A DNA stretch of 35,154 nucleotides from CAYLNK01 sp964384675 (GTDB taxonomy: Bacteria > Acidobacteriota > Thermoanaerobaculia > UBA5066), in contig CAYLNK010000029.1 in the NCBI GenBank assembly GCA_964384675.1, forward strand, positions 1 through 35,154. The letters are read 5' to 3'. How positions within the stretch are numbered: the stretch's first letter is position 1; every line of letters starts with the position of its first letter. The notes beneath the pieces were generated by a model. It did no database searches and had not been told where the DNA came from. It saw nothing but the letters and a program-made list of their open reading frames with translations. The position numbers and the translations under genes are program-made. This document shows, piece by piece, positions 15,407 to 24,226 of this stretch.

Positions 15407-16275
15407 GCTTCGGCGGCGCCGACCTCCACTGCCACTCCACCGTCTCCGACGGCGTGGAGGCTCCCGCGGCCCTGGTGCTCCGGGCCCTCGAGGCCGGTCT
15501 TCACGCGCTCGCTCTCTCCGACCACGACGCGCTCCACGGCCTGCCCGAGCTCGAGACCGCCGCGGCGGGAACCGGGCTCGTCACGGTCCAGGCCGCCGAG
15601 CTGTCGACGCGCTGCGAGGGCGAGGACGTCCACCTGCTCGGGCTCTTCGTCGACGCCGCCGAGCCGGACCTGGTGTCGAAGCTCGTCGAGGTCCGGCGCG
15701 AGCGGGACCACCGAGGCGAGGCGATGGTGGCGAAGCTGGCCTCGGTGGGAATCGTGCTCGACCTCGCGGCGATCCGCCAGACGGTGGGTGACGGGGCCTT
15801 CGGACGCCCGCACGTGGCGCGCGCCCTGGTGGCGGACGGCTACGTCGGCTCGTTCGACGAGGCGTTCGACCGGTACCTGACGAAGGGGAAGCCCGGCTAC
15901 GTCGCGAAGCAGAAGTGGACGCTCGAGGACGCCATCCGGAGCGTCCACGCCGCGGGCGGCGTCGCCGTGGTCGCGCACCCGATCTGGTACCGCGACCCGG
16001 AGAAGGTGGTGGCGATCGGCAAGAGCGCCGGGCTCGACGGGCTCGAGGTGTTCCACAGCGACCAGGTGGGGCCGAAGGAGAACGAGTTCGCGCAGCTGGC
16101 GGCGCGCCAGGGCCTCCTGCGGTCCGCGGGCTCCGACTACCACGGCCCCCCCGAGGGGCGCAAGCGCGTCGGGGCGTGCCGCCTGGAGGAGGACGACTGG
16201 ACCCGTCTGGTGGCGCGGGCGCGGCAGCATCGCGAGGCCTCGGGCCGCCCGCCCCTCGACCTCTCGCCGCGCTGA
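15403..16275 (+). CDS. PHP-domain phosphoesterase (RNase AM / TrpH-like)
   Basis: The 290-residue product has the PHP metal-site motifs in order: ADLHCHSTVSDG (6-17), ALSDHDALHGLPEL near 44, then AELSTRCEGEDVHLLGLF, GRPHVARALV in the middle, VAVVAHPIWY near 190 and AGSDYHGP near 245. This is the arrangement of the YciV/TrpH family, manganese-dependent enzymes that remove phosphates from 3',5'-bisphosphonucleotides and trim 5' ends of small RNAs. I prefer GTG 15403, nested in the upstream stop with GGAG at 15394-15397. A GTG six bases earlier would lie on its own ribosome site. The dnaB start follows by four bases. Cytoplasmic; function within the family is likely but not proven. Confidence 0.9.
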   Translation: MSFGGADLHCHSTVSDGVEAPAALVLRALEAGLHALALSDHDALHGLPELETAAAGTGLVTVQAAELSTRCEGEDVHLLGLFVDAAEPDLVSKLVEVRRERDHRGEAMVAKLASVGIVLDLAAIRQTVGDGAFGRPHVARALVADGYVGSFDEAFDRYLTKGKPGYVAKQKWTLEDAIRSVHAAGGVAVVAHPIWYRDPEKVVAIGKSAGLDGLEVFHSDQVGPKENEFAQLAARQGLLRSAGSDYHGPPEGRKRVGACRLEEDDWTRLVARARQHREASGRPPLDLSPR

Positions 16276-16279
16276 CCCG

Positions 16280-17635
16280 ATGTCGGCGTTCGCCCCCACC
16301 GCCGAGGAGGTCCTCCCGGCACGCCCCGAGGTCGAGCGAAGCCTCCTCGGCTCGATCCTGATCGACGGCGGCCTCCTGACCCGGGTGATGGAGGTCCTCG
16401 TGCCGGAGGACTTCTCCACCGAGGCGCACCGGCTCGTCTACGAGGCCTGCCTGGACCTGGCCGACCGCTCGGAGGCGCGCGACCTCATCACGGTCCAGAG
16501 CGAGCTGGAGCGGAACGGCAAGCTGGAGCGCGCCGGCGGCGCCGCCTATCTCGCGTCTCTGGTCGACCTCGTTCCCGACATCGAGAACGTGGTCAGCTAC
16601 GCGAACCTGATCCGGGAGGCGGCGCTCCGGCGTCAGCTGATCCACCAGTCGCGGCAGACGATCCGGGAGGCGGTCTCCGCGGCCGACGCCGAGGCGGTGC
16701 TGGAGGCCGCCCAGCGGTCCCTGGTCGAGATCGCCAAGGGGTCGATCAAGGGGGGCTTCGTCCCGCTCGCGAGGATCGCGCAGAAGAACGAGGAGGAGAT
16801 CCAGAAGATCCACGGGCGGGGCACGATGCTCACCGGCATCCCCACCGGCTTCACGCGCCTGAACGCGCTGACGCAGGGTCTCCAGCGGACGGACTTCCTG
16901 GTGGTCGCGGCGCGCCCCGGCATGGGGAAGACGGCCTTCGCGCTGAACATCGCCTCCTACCTGACGATCCACCAGTCGTACGTGGTCGGATTCTTCTCGC
17001 TCGAGATGTCGGCCGAGCAGCTGGCGTTCCGCATCCAGTGCTCCGAGGCGCGGGTCAACCTGCAGCGCCTGCGCGAGGGTCGCCTCTCCAAGGACGAGAA
17101 GCGGAGCCTCTTCCTGACGACCGAGCAGATGAGGCCGGCCAAGCTCTTCATCGACGACACACCGGCGATCACGCTCCTGGAGATGCGGGCCCGTGCGCTC
17201 CAGCTCAAGCAGCGGCACGGCCTGCACGCGCTCTTCGTCGACTACCTCCAGATCATGGGGACGCGCGGGAAGGTCGAGAACCGGACCCAGGAGGTCGGCG
17301 CCTTCTCGCGGGGCCTCAAGGCCATGGCCAAGGAGCTGGACGTCCCGGTCATCGCCCTCTCGCAGCTCTCGCGCCGCACCGAGCAGCGGGGCACCGACAA
17401 GGAGCCGCAGCTCTCCGACCTCCGCGAGTCGGGCGCGATCGAGCAGGACGCCGACGTCGTCATCTTCCTGTCGCGCCCCGAGTACTACGACAAGGAGACC
17501 GAGCAGAAGAACGTCTGCGACGTCATCATCGCCAAGCAGCGCAACGGCCCGACCGACCGCTTCCCGCTCGGCTGGTCGGGGGAGTACACGCGCTTCTCCG
17601 ACCTGGCGATGGTCTCGGAAGCGCCCGGCTATTGA
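16280..17635 (+). CDS. dnaB: Replicative DNA helicase
   Basis: DnaB is the hexameric 5'-3' helicase at the replication fork and the partner of DnaG primase. The 451 residues show the N-terminal domain (EVERSLLGSILIDGGLL at 17-33; VVSYANLIREAALRRQLI), a linker helix, and the RecA-like domain with TGIPTGFTRLNALTQGLQ (185-202), Walker A ARPGMGKTA (211-219), FFSLEMSAEQL (238-248), Walker B LFVDYLQIM (318-326), ALSQLSRRTEQR and LSDLRESGAIEQDADVV. The arginine-finger strand KQRNGPTD is near the end. There is no intein, and the length is typical. Start ATG 16280 follows the PHP stop by four bases. The end overlaps the alr start (TTGA). Confidence 0.97.
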   Translation: MSAFAPTAEEVLPARPEVERSLLGSILIDGGLLTRVMEVLVPEDFSTEAHRLVYEACLDLADRSEARDLITVQSELERNGKLERAGGAAYLASLVDLVPDIENVVSYANLIREAALRRQLIHQSRQTIREAVSAADAEAVLEAAQRSLVEIAKGSIKGGFVPLARIAQKNEEEIQKIHGRGTMLTGIPTGFTRLNALTQGLQRTDFLVVAARPGMGKTAFALNIASYLTIHQSYVVGFFSLEMSAEQLAFRIQCSEARVNLQRLREGRLSKDEKRSLFLTTEQMRPAKLFIDDTPAITLLEMRARALQLKQRHGLHALFVDYLQIMGTRGKVENRTQEVGAFSRGLKAMAKELDVPVIALSQLSRRTEQRGTDKEPQLSDLRESGAIEQDADVVIFLSRPEYYDKETEQKNVCDVIIAKQRNGPTDRFPLGWSGEYTRFSDLAMVSEAPGY

Positions 17636-18819
17636 GAGCTCTCCGGCCGACCCGCGCGCGCGTCGACCTGGACGCGCTCGCCCGCAACCACAGGCGGCTC
17701 GCGGGGGGTCTCCCCTCGGGGACGGTCGTGATGCCGGTCGTGAAGGCGGACGCCTACGGCCACGGGGCGGGGCCCGTGGCGTGCCGGCTGGAGCGGGACG
17801 GGGCGCGTTCCCTGGCGGTCGCGGTCGTGGAGGAAGGGGCCGAGCTGCGCCGCGCCGGAGTGGCGGCGGAGATCCTCGTGATGGGTTTCATCGGCAAGGA
17901 CCAGCTCCCCGACCTGGTCCGGCACCGGCTGGTCCCGAACGCCCATTCCCTGGAGCTCCTCGCCGACCTCGCGGCCTTCGCGACCGGCCACGCCATCGAT
18001 CTCGACCTGCACCTCAAGCTGGACACCGGGATGACGCGGCTGGGACTCCGTCCGGCGGACCTCCCCGACGCCCTGGAGAGGCTCGGACGCGCCCCGCGGC
18101 TCCACGTCCGCGGCCTCTTCCAGAACTTCGCCTCGGCCGACGACCCGTCCTCGACCCAGACCGCGGCTCAGCTCCGGGTCTTCTCCGACGCCTGGCGCAC
18201 CCTCGCCGCCGCCTGCGTCGGCCCGGTGGAGATCCACGTCGGGAACAGCGCGGGCTCCCTGCGCGCTCTCGACTGGCCCGACGACCTGCCCGGGCCGTCC
18301 CGCGTCCGGCCGGGGCTCGCGCTCTACACGCGGTTCCCCGGCCTGCGCGATGATCTCGAGGACGTGATGACGTTCGCCTCCGTCGTGGACCAGGTGAAGC
18401 GCGTGCCCGCCGGGACCCGGGTCGGATACGGCGGGACCTGGGTCGCGCCGGAGGAACGGACCGTCGCCATCGTGCCGGCCGGCTATGCCGACGGCGTGCC
18501 CCGCTCGCTCTCCGGCACCGGACAGGTGCTCGTCCTCGGCCGCCGCTGCCCGATCGCCGGGCGCGTCTCGATGGACCTGACCGCGGTCGACGTCAGCGCG
18601 CTCGAGGTCCCCCCGGTCCGCGGCGACGAGGTCGTCTTCTTCGGCAGGCAGGGCGGGACGCGCCTGGGCGTCGAGGAGGCCGCGGCTCATGCCGGGACGG
18701 TCTCCTGGGAGCTCCTGTGCGGCGTCGGACCCCGGGTGCCCCGCCAGATCGTGGAGGAGGGGCGGGAGACCCGCGTCCTGTCGCGCTTCGTCCCGTCGGG
18801 AGACGAGGAACGGGACTGA
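17632..18819 (+). CDS. alr: Alanine racemase
   Basis: Alr interconverts L- and D-alanine with pyridoxal phosphate and supplies D-Ala for peptidoglycan. The 395-residue reading begins at TTG 17632, nested in the dnaB stop (TTGA) with GGAAG about nine bases upstream. No ATG or GTG lies between there and the first conserved residues (RARVDLDALARNHRRL). The PLP lysine is Lys38 in VMPVVKADAYGHGA. Other motifs are LKLDTGMTRLG, HVGNSAGSL, RPGLALYTRFP, VGYGGTWVA, AIVPAGYADGVPRSLSG and GRVSMDLTAVDV. TTG is a rare start, consistent with translational coupling to dnaB. The mlaE start overlaps its stop by one base. Confidence 0.95.
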   Translation: MRALRPTRARVDLDALARNHRRLAGGLPSGTVVMPVVKADAYGHGAGPVACRLERDGARSLAVAVVEEGAELRRAGVAAEILVMGFIGKDQLPDLVRHRLVPNAHSLELLADLAAFATGHAIDLDLHLKLDTGMTRLGLRPADLPDALERLGRAPRLHVRGLFQNFASADDPSSTQTAAQLRVFSDAWRTLAAACVGPVEIHVGNSAGSLRALDWPDDLPGPSRVRPGLALYTRFPGLRDDLEDVMTFASVVDQVKRVPAGTRVGYGGTWVAPEERTVAIVPAGYADGVPRSLSGTGQVLVLGRRCPIAGRVSMDLTAVDVSALEVPPVRGDEVVFFGRQGGTRLGVEEAAAHAGTVSWELLCGVGPRVPRQIVEEGRETRVLSRFVPSGDEERD

Positions 18820-19586
18820 TGCGGCTCCTCGAGCTCCTGGGCGAGAAGGTCCTGGCTCTCCTCGAAGGGGTCGGCCGGTTCTTCATCCTGCTCTGGCAGA
18901 CGGCCGCGGGCCTGGTGCGGCCCCCGTGGGAGCCGCGCGAGTGGGCGCGCCAGACGGTGCGCGTCGGGGTCGACTCGGTGCCGGTCGTCTTCCTGACCGC
19001 GCTCTTCACCGGCGGTGTCCTGGCGCTCCAGACGTACGCCGGCTTCAAGCGGTTCCACGCCGAGGGGTTCATCGGCTCGGTCGTGGCGCTCTCGATGCTG
19101 CGCGAGCTCGCCCCGGTCCTGACCGGCCTGATGGTCGCGGGCCGCGCCGGAAGCGCGATGGCCGCCGAGCTCGGCTCGATGCGGGTGACCGAGCAGATCG
19201 ACGCGCTCGTCACGCTGGCGACCGACCCGGTGCAGTACCTCTTCGTTCCGCGCGTCCTGGCGAGCGTCCTGGTGCTGCCGATGCTCGTCGTGCTGGGTGA
19301 CGCGACCGGCATCGCCGGGGGGTACCTGGTGGCGGTCAGGATCCTCGGCGCCAACCCGGTGATCTACGTGAACAACACCTTCCAGTACCTGGAGCGGAGC
19401 GACTTCCTCTCGGGGCTCGTGAAGGCGGCCGTCTTCGGGCTGCTGCTGTCGATGATCGGCTGCCAGCGGGGCTTCGACACCAAGGGCGGGGCGGAGGGAG
19501 TGGGCCGGGCGACGACGTCCGCGGTCGTCACCGCCTCGCTCGCGGTCCTCATCTCCGACTTCTTCCTCACGAAGATCCTCTTCTGA
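18819..19586 (+). CDS. mlaE: MlaE-family ABC transporter permease
   Basis: This 255-residue inner-membrane permease belongs to the retrograde phospholipid (Mla) or related MCE transport systems. It starts at ATG 18819 in a TGATG junction with alr, with GAGGAA upstream. After an amphipathic N-terminus it has about five hydrophobic segments. The MlaE signature includes ALFTGGVLALQTYAGFKRF near 62-80, LRELAPVLTGLMVAGRAGSAMAAELGSMRVTEQIDAL near 90-126, and DFLSGLVKAAVFGLLLSMIGCQRGFDTKGGAEGVGRATTSAVV near the C-terminus. It works with the ATPase and MCE proteins encoded next. Whether the cargo is phospholipid, and in which direction it moves, is not visible in the sequence. Confidence 0.95.
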   Translation: MRLLELLGEKVLALLEGVGRFFILLWQTAAGLVRPPWEPREWARQTVRVGVDSVPVVFLTALFTGGVLALQTYAGFKRFHAEGFIGSVVALSMLRELAPVLTGLMVAGRAGSAMAAELGSMRVTEQIDALVTLATDPVQYLFVPRVLASVLVLPMLVVLGDATGIAGGYLVAVRILGANPVIYVNNTFQYLERSDFLSGLVKAAVFGLLLSMIGCQRGFDTKGGAEGVGRATTSAVVTASLAVLISDFFLTKILF

Positions 19587-20365
19587 TGGCGGAGGCGACC
19601 GGCGTCCCGGCCCTCCTCCTCACGGGCGTCTCGAAGCGGTTCGGGCCGAAGGTGGTCCTCGACGCGCTCGACCTCGACGTCGGCAAGGGGGAGTGCGTCG
19701 TCATCCTCGGGAAGTCCGGCACCGGGAAGAGCGTCCTCCTCAAGAACATCATCGGGCTCCTCCAGCCGGACGCCGGGAAGGTCGAGATCGACGGCATCGA
19801 CCTCTGGTCCCTCGGGGCCCGCCAGCGCGACGAGCTGCGCCGGAAGTTCGGGATGTCGTTCCAGGAGGGGGCGCTCTTCGACTCGATGTCGGTGGGCGAG
19901 AACGTCGGCTTCCCGCTGCGCCGGCACACGAAGATGAGACCGAAGGAGATCGCCGACCGCGTCGCCGAGTGCCTCGACCTGGTCCAGCTGCCGGGCATCG
20001 AGGCGAAGCGGCCGTCGGAGCTGTCGGGCGGGATGCGGCGCCGCGTCGGCTTCGCCCGCGCCGTGGCGCTGCAGCCGGAGATCCTCCTCCTCGACGAGCC
20101 GACGACCGGCCTCGACCCGATAACGACCGACGCGCTCGTGAAGGTGATCGAGGGCTTCCGGGCCAGGTTCCGTCCGACGACGATCACCATCACCCACGAC
20201 CTCAAGGTGGCCTGGGAGATCGCCGACCGGGTCGCTCTCCTGGACCGCGGGAAGATCATCGTGGAGCTCCCGCCCCGGGAGTTCGAGCGATCGAGCGATC
20301 CGAGGGTCGTGGCCTTCGTGACCGGCGACAGCGCCCTGGAGGAGAGAATGGAGGCTTCCCGATGA
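19586..20365 (+). CDS. mlaF: MlaF-type ABC transporter ATPase
   Basis: This 259-residue nucleotide-binding subunit energises the MlaE permease. Walker A is GKSGTGKS (42-49). The Q-loop region reads FGMSFQEGALFDSMSVGENVGFPL, typical of the MlaF branch. The ABC signature is LSGGMRRRVGFARA from residue 146, Walker B LLLDEPTTGLDP is near 167-178, and the switch histidine is in ITHDL. The last 40 residues (VELPPREFERSSDPRVVAFVTG) resemble the MlaF tail, which in E. coli contacts the neighbouring ATPase. The start overlaps the mlaE stop (TGATG) and the end overlaps the MCE gene by four bases (ATGA). I see no MlaB (STAS) gene beside it. Confidence 0.95.
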   Translation: MAEATGVPALLLTGVSKRFGPKVVLDALDLDVGKGECVVILGKSGTGKSVLLKNIIGLLQPDAGKVEIDGIDLWSLGARQRDELRRKFGMSFQEGALFDSMSVGENVGFPLRRHTKMRPKEIADRVAECLDLVQLPGIEAKRPSELSGGMRRRVGFARAVALQPEILLLDEPTTGLDPITTDALVKVIEGFRARFRPTTITITHDLKVAWEIADRVALLDRGKIIVELPPREFERSSDPRVVAFVTGDSALEERMEASR

Positions 20366-21801
20366 GCACCACCGCCAAGATCGGCGCCTTCTTCCTCGTC
20401 GTCATCGGTCTCGCGGCCGGCCTGATCATGAAGATCGAGGACATCCCGATCGGCAGGAGGGCCCGCACGAAGTCGGTCGACGTGAGGTTCACGGACGTCG
20501 CCGGGCTGGACGACAAGTCGATGGTGCGTATCGCCGGCGTGCCGGTCGGCAAGGTGGACGGCATCCGCCTCCTCCCGGACGGCACCGCGGTGGTGCACCT
20601 CGCGCTCGACCCCGACGTCGAGCTCCGCGAGGGGGCGTACGGCCAGATCCAGAGCCTCGGCCTCCTCGGCGACAAGTACGTCCTCCTGTCGCCCGGCGAT
20701 CCGAAGGGCACGAAGCTCGGCGATGGCAAGCAGATCGAGGGGACCGCGCCGATCGGCTTCGATCAGCTGACCCGGCAGGCGAGCGAGATCGCCACCGACG
20801 TCAAGCAGCTCACGGCGGCGCTCTCCGGCTCGCTGGGCGGGAAGGCGGGCGAGGAGAAGATCGACCGGATCGTCGACAACATCGGGAAGCTGGCCGAGTC
20901 GCTCCGCGACCTCGTCGAGTCGAACCGGACCAACGTGGACGTCACGATGGCGAACCTGAAGGAGTTCTCGGCCGACATCCGGGCGACGCTGGCCCGGGTG
21001 GACCGGATCCTCGACGAGAACCGGGGAGGCGTGAAGAGCAGCGTCTCGAACATCGACGAGGTGACCGGGAAGCTGAAGGCCACGGCCGACAACCTGAGCT
21101 CGATCACCCAGAAGATCGACAGCGGCAACGGGACGATCGGGAAGCTCCTGAACGACGACACCACCCACAAGAACGTCAACGACGCGCTCCAGGCCGTGAA
21201 GACGGGCGTCGACTCGCTCAACACGACGCTGACCCGCGTCAACCGGATCCAGCTGGACCTCGGCTTCCGGGGCGAGTACCTGTCGCGGGGCGGCAACTCC
21301 AAGGGCTACTTCACGCTCGACGTGGTCCCCCGCGAGAACAAGTTCTACCGGATCGAGCTGGCGTCCCTCCCCGGCGGCCGGCGCCGCGACACGACGCAGA
21401 CGACGACCATCACGAATCCCGACGGCTCGGTCAGCCAGATCAAGGCCGTGACGGAGACGTTCGAGGACGAGTTCGGCTTCTCGGCTCAGCTCGGATACCG
21501 GGTGAAGGACACCGTCGTCCGGGCAGGGCTGATCGAGTCGCGCGGGGGCCTCGCGCTCGACCAGTACCTCTTCGCGGACAAGTTCCTGGTCACCGGGGAG
21601 GCCTGGGACTTCGGAAGGAGCAACGCCTCGGGGCACGTGAAGCTGTCGGGGCGCTGGAACGCCAGCCCGAACCTCTATCTCTCCGGCGGCGTCGACGAGG
21701 TGCTCAACTCCGACACGCGGTCCCTGTTCCTCGGAGCCGGGATCCGCTGGAAGGACGAGGACATCAAGACCCTCCTCGGCAGCATCACGCTCTTCAAGTA
21801 G
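20362..21801 (+). CDS. mlaD: MCE-domain (MlaD-like) protein with long C-terminal beta-rich domain
   Basis: This 479-residue protein starts at ATG 20362, nested in the mlaF stop. Residues 6-24 are a membrane anchor (KIGAFFLVVIGLAAGLIMK). Residues about 38-115 are one MCE domain (VDVRFTDVAGLDDKSMVRIAGVPVGKVDGI; LGLLGDKYVLLSPG). Residues about 130-295 are helical with a heptad-like pattern and an SSITQKIDSGNGTIGKLLND segment common in MCE proteins. Residues 296-479 alternate polar and nonpolar residues in strands (QLDLGFRGEYLSR; FYRIELASLP; GFSAQLGYRVKDTVVRAGLIES; HVKLSGRWN; LYLSGGVDE; SLFLGAGIRW), like an outer-membrane barrel, but it does not end in the usual aromatic residue of autonomous barrels. 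E. coli MlaD is only about 180 residues. The protein may reach from the inner membrane to the outer membrane. Confidence 0.9.
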   Translation: MSTTAKIGAFFLVVIGLAAGLIMKIEDIPIGRRARTKSVDVRFTDVAGLDDKSMVRIAGVPVGKVDGIRLLPDGTAVVHLALDPDVELREGAYGQIQSLGLLGDKYVLLSPGDPKGTKLGDGKQIEGTAPIGFDQLTRQASEIATDVKQLTAALSGSLGGKAGEEKIDRIVDNIGKLAESLRDLVESNRTNVDVTMANLKEFSADIRATLARVDRILDENRGGVKSSVSNIDEVTGKLKATADNLSSITQKIDSGNGTIGKLLNDDTTHKNVNDALQAVKTGVDSLNTTLTRVNRIQLDLGFRGEYLSRGGNSKGYFTLDVVPRENKFYRIELASLPGGRRRDTTQTTTITNPDGSVSQIKAVTETFEDEFGFSAQLGYRVKDTVVRAGLIESRGGLALDQYLFADKFLVTGEAWDFGRSNASGHVKLSGRWNASPNLYLSGGVDEVLNSDTRSLFLGAGIRWKDEDIKTLLGSITLFK

Positions 21802-23156
21802 TGGCGAAGCGGACGGCCTCCGTCTTCTCCTGCTCGGCCTGCGGAGCCCAGAGTCCGCAATGGCTGGGGCGCTGCCCGGAGTGCGGCGGGTGGAGCACCC
21901 TGGTGGAGGGCGAGGACGTTCCACGGCGCGCGGCCACGCGGGGCGGCGGGCGAAGGTCCACCGCGCTCCTCCTTTCCGACGTCGTCGCCGACGACGTGCC
22001 GCGCCTCCCGACCGGGATCCCCGACCTGGACCGCGTGCTGGGGGGCGGGCTCGTCCCGGGCTCCATCGTGCTCCTGGGCGGCGAGCCGGGGATCGGCAAG
22101 TCGACGCTCCTCCTGCAGGCCGCCGCGCGGCTCGCGGAACGGGCGGGGCGCGTCCTCTACGTCTCGGCCGAGGAGTCGGCCCGGCAGGTGCGCCTGCGCG
22201 CCGACAGGCTGTGCGCCGTCGCGGCCGGGCTCTACATCCTGCCCGAGACGTCACTCCAGAAGGTCCTCTCGGTGGCCGAGGACGGCGTCTACGCGGCGAT
22301 CGTCGTCGACTCCATCCAGACGCTCGCGTCCGAGGAGTCGACCGGCACGCCGGGCTCGGTGTCGCAGGTGCGCGAGTGCGCCGCGCGCCTGGCCGTCCTC
22401 GCCAAGACGACGGACGTCCCGGTGCTCCTGATCGGGCACGTCACCAAGGACGGCACGCTCGCCGGCCCGAAGACGCTCGAGCACCTCGTCGACGCCGTGC
22501 TCTCGTTCGAAGGGGAGCGCTTCCAGTCGCTCCGGGCGGTGCGCGCCCTGAAGAACCGGTTCGGGCCGGTGCACGAGCTCGGCCTCTTCGAGATGACCGG
22601 CGCCGGGCTGGTGCAGGTCGCCAACCCGTCGACGCTTTACCTGGGCGAGCGGGCCGGCACGCGTGCGGGCTCGGCGGTGCTCGCCGCCGTGGAGGGGACG
22701 CGGCCGATCCTCCTCGAGGTGCAGGCGCTCACCGTCGAGGCGCGCTACGGCACGCCGCGCCGTACGGCGATCGGGTTCGACGGCACCCGCCTCGCCCTCC
22801 TCCTCGCGGTCCTGGAGCGCCACTGCGGGCTGGCGCTCTCCGGGCACGACGTCTTCCTGAACTTCGCGGGCGGGGCCGAGAGCGGCGAGCCCGCGGCCGA
22901 CCTGGCCGTGCTGGCGGCGATCGCGAGCAGCTTCCGCGGCAAGCCTCTGCCGGAGCGCACGGTGCTCTTCGGGGAGGTCGGCCTCCTGGGCGAGGTGCGC
23001 GCCGTGACGGACCCGGCCCGCCGGCTCAAGGAGGCGGTCTCGCACGGCTTCACGAGCGTCCTCCTCCCGTCGGGGAACGCCGCCGAGGCGTCGGAGCTCC
23101 CCGACCTCGCGGCGACGCCGATCCGGAGCGTGGACGAGCTCCTGGCCCGGACGTGA
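21801..23156 (+). CDS. radA: DNA repair protein RadA
   Basis: RadA (Sms) is a RecA-like helicase that drives branch migration and D-loop processing in recombination. The 451 residues contain the N-terminal zinc finger (Cys11, Cys14, Cys25, Cys28), Walker A GEPGIGKST (94-102), VDSIQT for Walker B near 170, the RadA-specific KNRFG motif near 250, and a C-terminal Lon-like domain (LEVQALTVEARYGTPRR; DVFLNFAGGAESGEPAADLAVLAAIASS; GEVGLLGEVRAV). Its length is the usual one. The start is GTG 21801, sharing one base with the MCE stop codon, and no ribosome site is clear, so it likely depends on re-initiation. The esterase gene follows after 14 bp. Confidence 0.96.
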   Translation: MAKRTASVFSCSACGAQSPQWLGRCPECGGWSTLVEGEDVPRRAATRGGGRRSTALLLSDVVADDVPRLPTGIPDLDRVLGGGLVPGSIVLLGGEPGIGKSTLLLQAAARLAERAGRVLYVSAEESARQVRLRADRLCAVAAGLYILPETSLQKVLSVAEDGVYAAIVVDSIQTLASEESTGTPGSVSQVRECAARLAVLAKTTDVPVLLIGHVTKDGTLAGPKTLEHLVDAVLSFEGERFQSLRAVRALKNRFGPVHELGLFEMTGAGLVQVANPSTLYLGERAGTRAGSAVLAAVEGTRPILLEVQALTVEARYGTPRRTAIGFDGTRLALLLAVLERHCGLALSGHDVFLNFAGGAESGEPAADLAVLAAIASSFRGKPLPERTVLFGEVGLLGEVRAVTDPARRLKEAVSHGFTSVLLPSGNAAEASELPDLAATPIRSVDELLART

Positions 23157-23170
23157 AGCGGAGGGCGTGA

Positions 23171-24226
23171 ATGGCGATCACCACCATCGAGCTCTGCTAC
23201 CCGACCCACCGCGGCACGCTGTCCCTGAGGGGGAGCCCGCCGCTCTCGTGGACGGAGTCGCTCTCCCCCGTGCGGGTGCGCGGCAGCTCCCACCTCTTCG
23301 AGGTCGACGTCCCCGTCGACACCCTGCTCGAGATCAAGGCGATGAGGGACGACGGGCTCTGGTCGTCGGGGCGCAACTTCACGGTCCAGGGGGGCGAGAC
23401 GCTGGAGCTCCACCCGTACTTCGAGCGCTCCCAGGGGAGCCTCGAGAGCGACTGGCAGACGCTCCTCGCGCCCAGCCTCGACCGCGGTTTCCGGTTCCGC
23501 GTCTTCCTGCCGCCCAGCTACGACGAGCACGAGGAGAAGCGGTACCCGGTGCTCTACGCGCAGGACGGACAGTCGCTGTTCTCCGATTCGCCCGATCCGA
23601 TCGACGGCCGGAGCTGGCGGATGGACGACGCCCTGGACGAGCTCTGGAGCCTGGGCGCGATGGAGGAGGCGATCGTCGTCGCGCTGCGCACCGACGTCGA
23701 GCGGCTCGACATCCTGTCGCCGGTGCCGGACCCGAAGCATGGGGGCGGGCAGGGGGAACGGTACCGGACGTTCCTGACGGACACGCTGAAGCCCGCGGTC
23801 GACGCCCGCTACCGGACCCTTCCGGGCCGGACGACGACGGCGCTCATCGGGTCGTCGATGGGCGGCCTCTTCTCGTTCTGGGCGGCGTGGAGCCGGCCCG
23901 ACGTCTTCGGCAAGGCGGCGTGCCTCTCCAGCTCGTTCTGGTGGGCGGACCGCTGGATGGTGCGCGCCGCCGAGGGGCGCTGCCCCCTTCCGCGCCCGTT
24001 CCTCTACCTCGACAGCGGCGCGGCCCGGAGCCCGTTCGAGGAGGACGCCAACCTCCGCGACGGCTACCACCACACGATGGCGCTGCGGCAGGCGCTGGTG
24101 AGGCACTGCTACGTCGCGGGCGAGGACCTCCACGCGCTGGCGTTCGCCGGCCTCTCGCACGACAACGCGTCGTGGGCCGCGCGCCTCTCGATCCCGCTGC
24201 AGCTCCTCTTCCCCCGCAAGGGATGA
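23171..24226 (+). CDS. Putative esterase of the enterochelin-esterase (Fes/EstD-like) alpha/beta-hydrolase family
   Basis: This 351-residue protein starts at ATG 23171 behind CGGAGG. An N-terminal beta-sandwich-like region (about 1-85, ending in LELHPYFERSQG) resembles the Ig/CBM-type domain that precedes such esterases. The hydrolase follows: RFRVFLPPSYDEHEEKRYPVLYAQDGQSLF, nucleophile elbow GSSMGG with Ser229, and probable catalytic His330 in LSHDNASW. The acid residue is likely the Asp of LYLDSG. There is no signal peptide, so the enzyme appears cytoplasmic. The family hydrolyses varied esters (siderophores, acylated sugars), and the substrate here is not evident; no siderophore genes are nearby. 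It overlaps the next gene by four bases (ATGA). Confidence 0.85.
   Translation: MAITTIELCYPTHRGTLSLRGSPPLSWTESLSPVRVRGSSHLFEVDVPVDTLLEIKAMRDDGLWSSGRNFTVQGGETLELHPYFERSQGSLESDWQTLLAPSLDRGFRFRVFLPPSYDEHEEKRYPVLYAQDGQSLFSDSPDPIDGRSWRMDDALDELWSLGAMEEAIVVALRTDVERLDILSPVPDPKHGGGQGERYRTFLTDTLKPAVDARYRTLPGRTTTALIGSSMGGLFSFWAAWSRPDVFGKAACLSSSFWWADRWMVRAAEGRCPLPRPFLYLDSGAARSPFEEDANLRDGYHHTMALRQALVRHCYVAGEDLHALAFAGLSHDNASWAARLSIPLQLLFPRKG

Noticed and set aside
19567..22254. 895-codon minus-strand open frame opposite mlaF, the MCE gene and radA
   Set aside because: It is antisense to three clear family members and contains no motif of its own.
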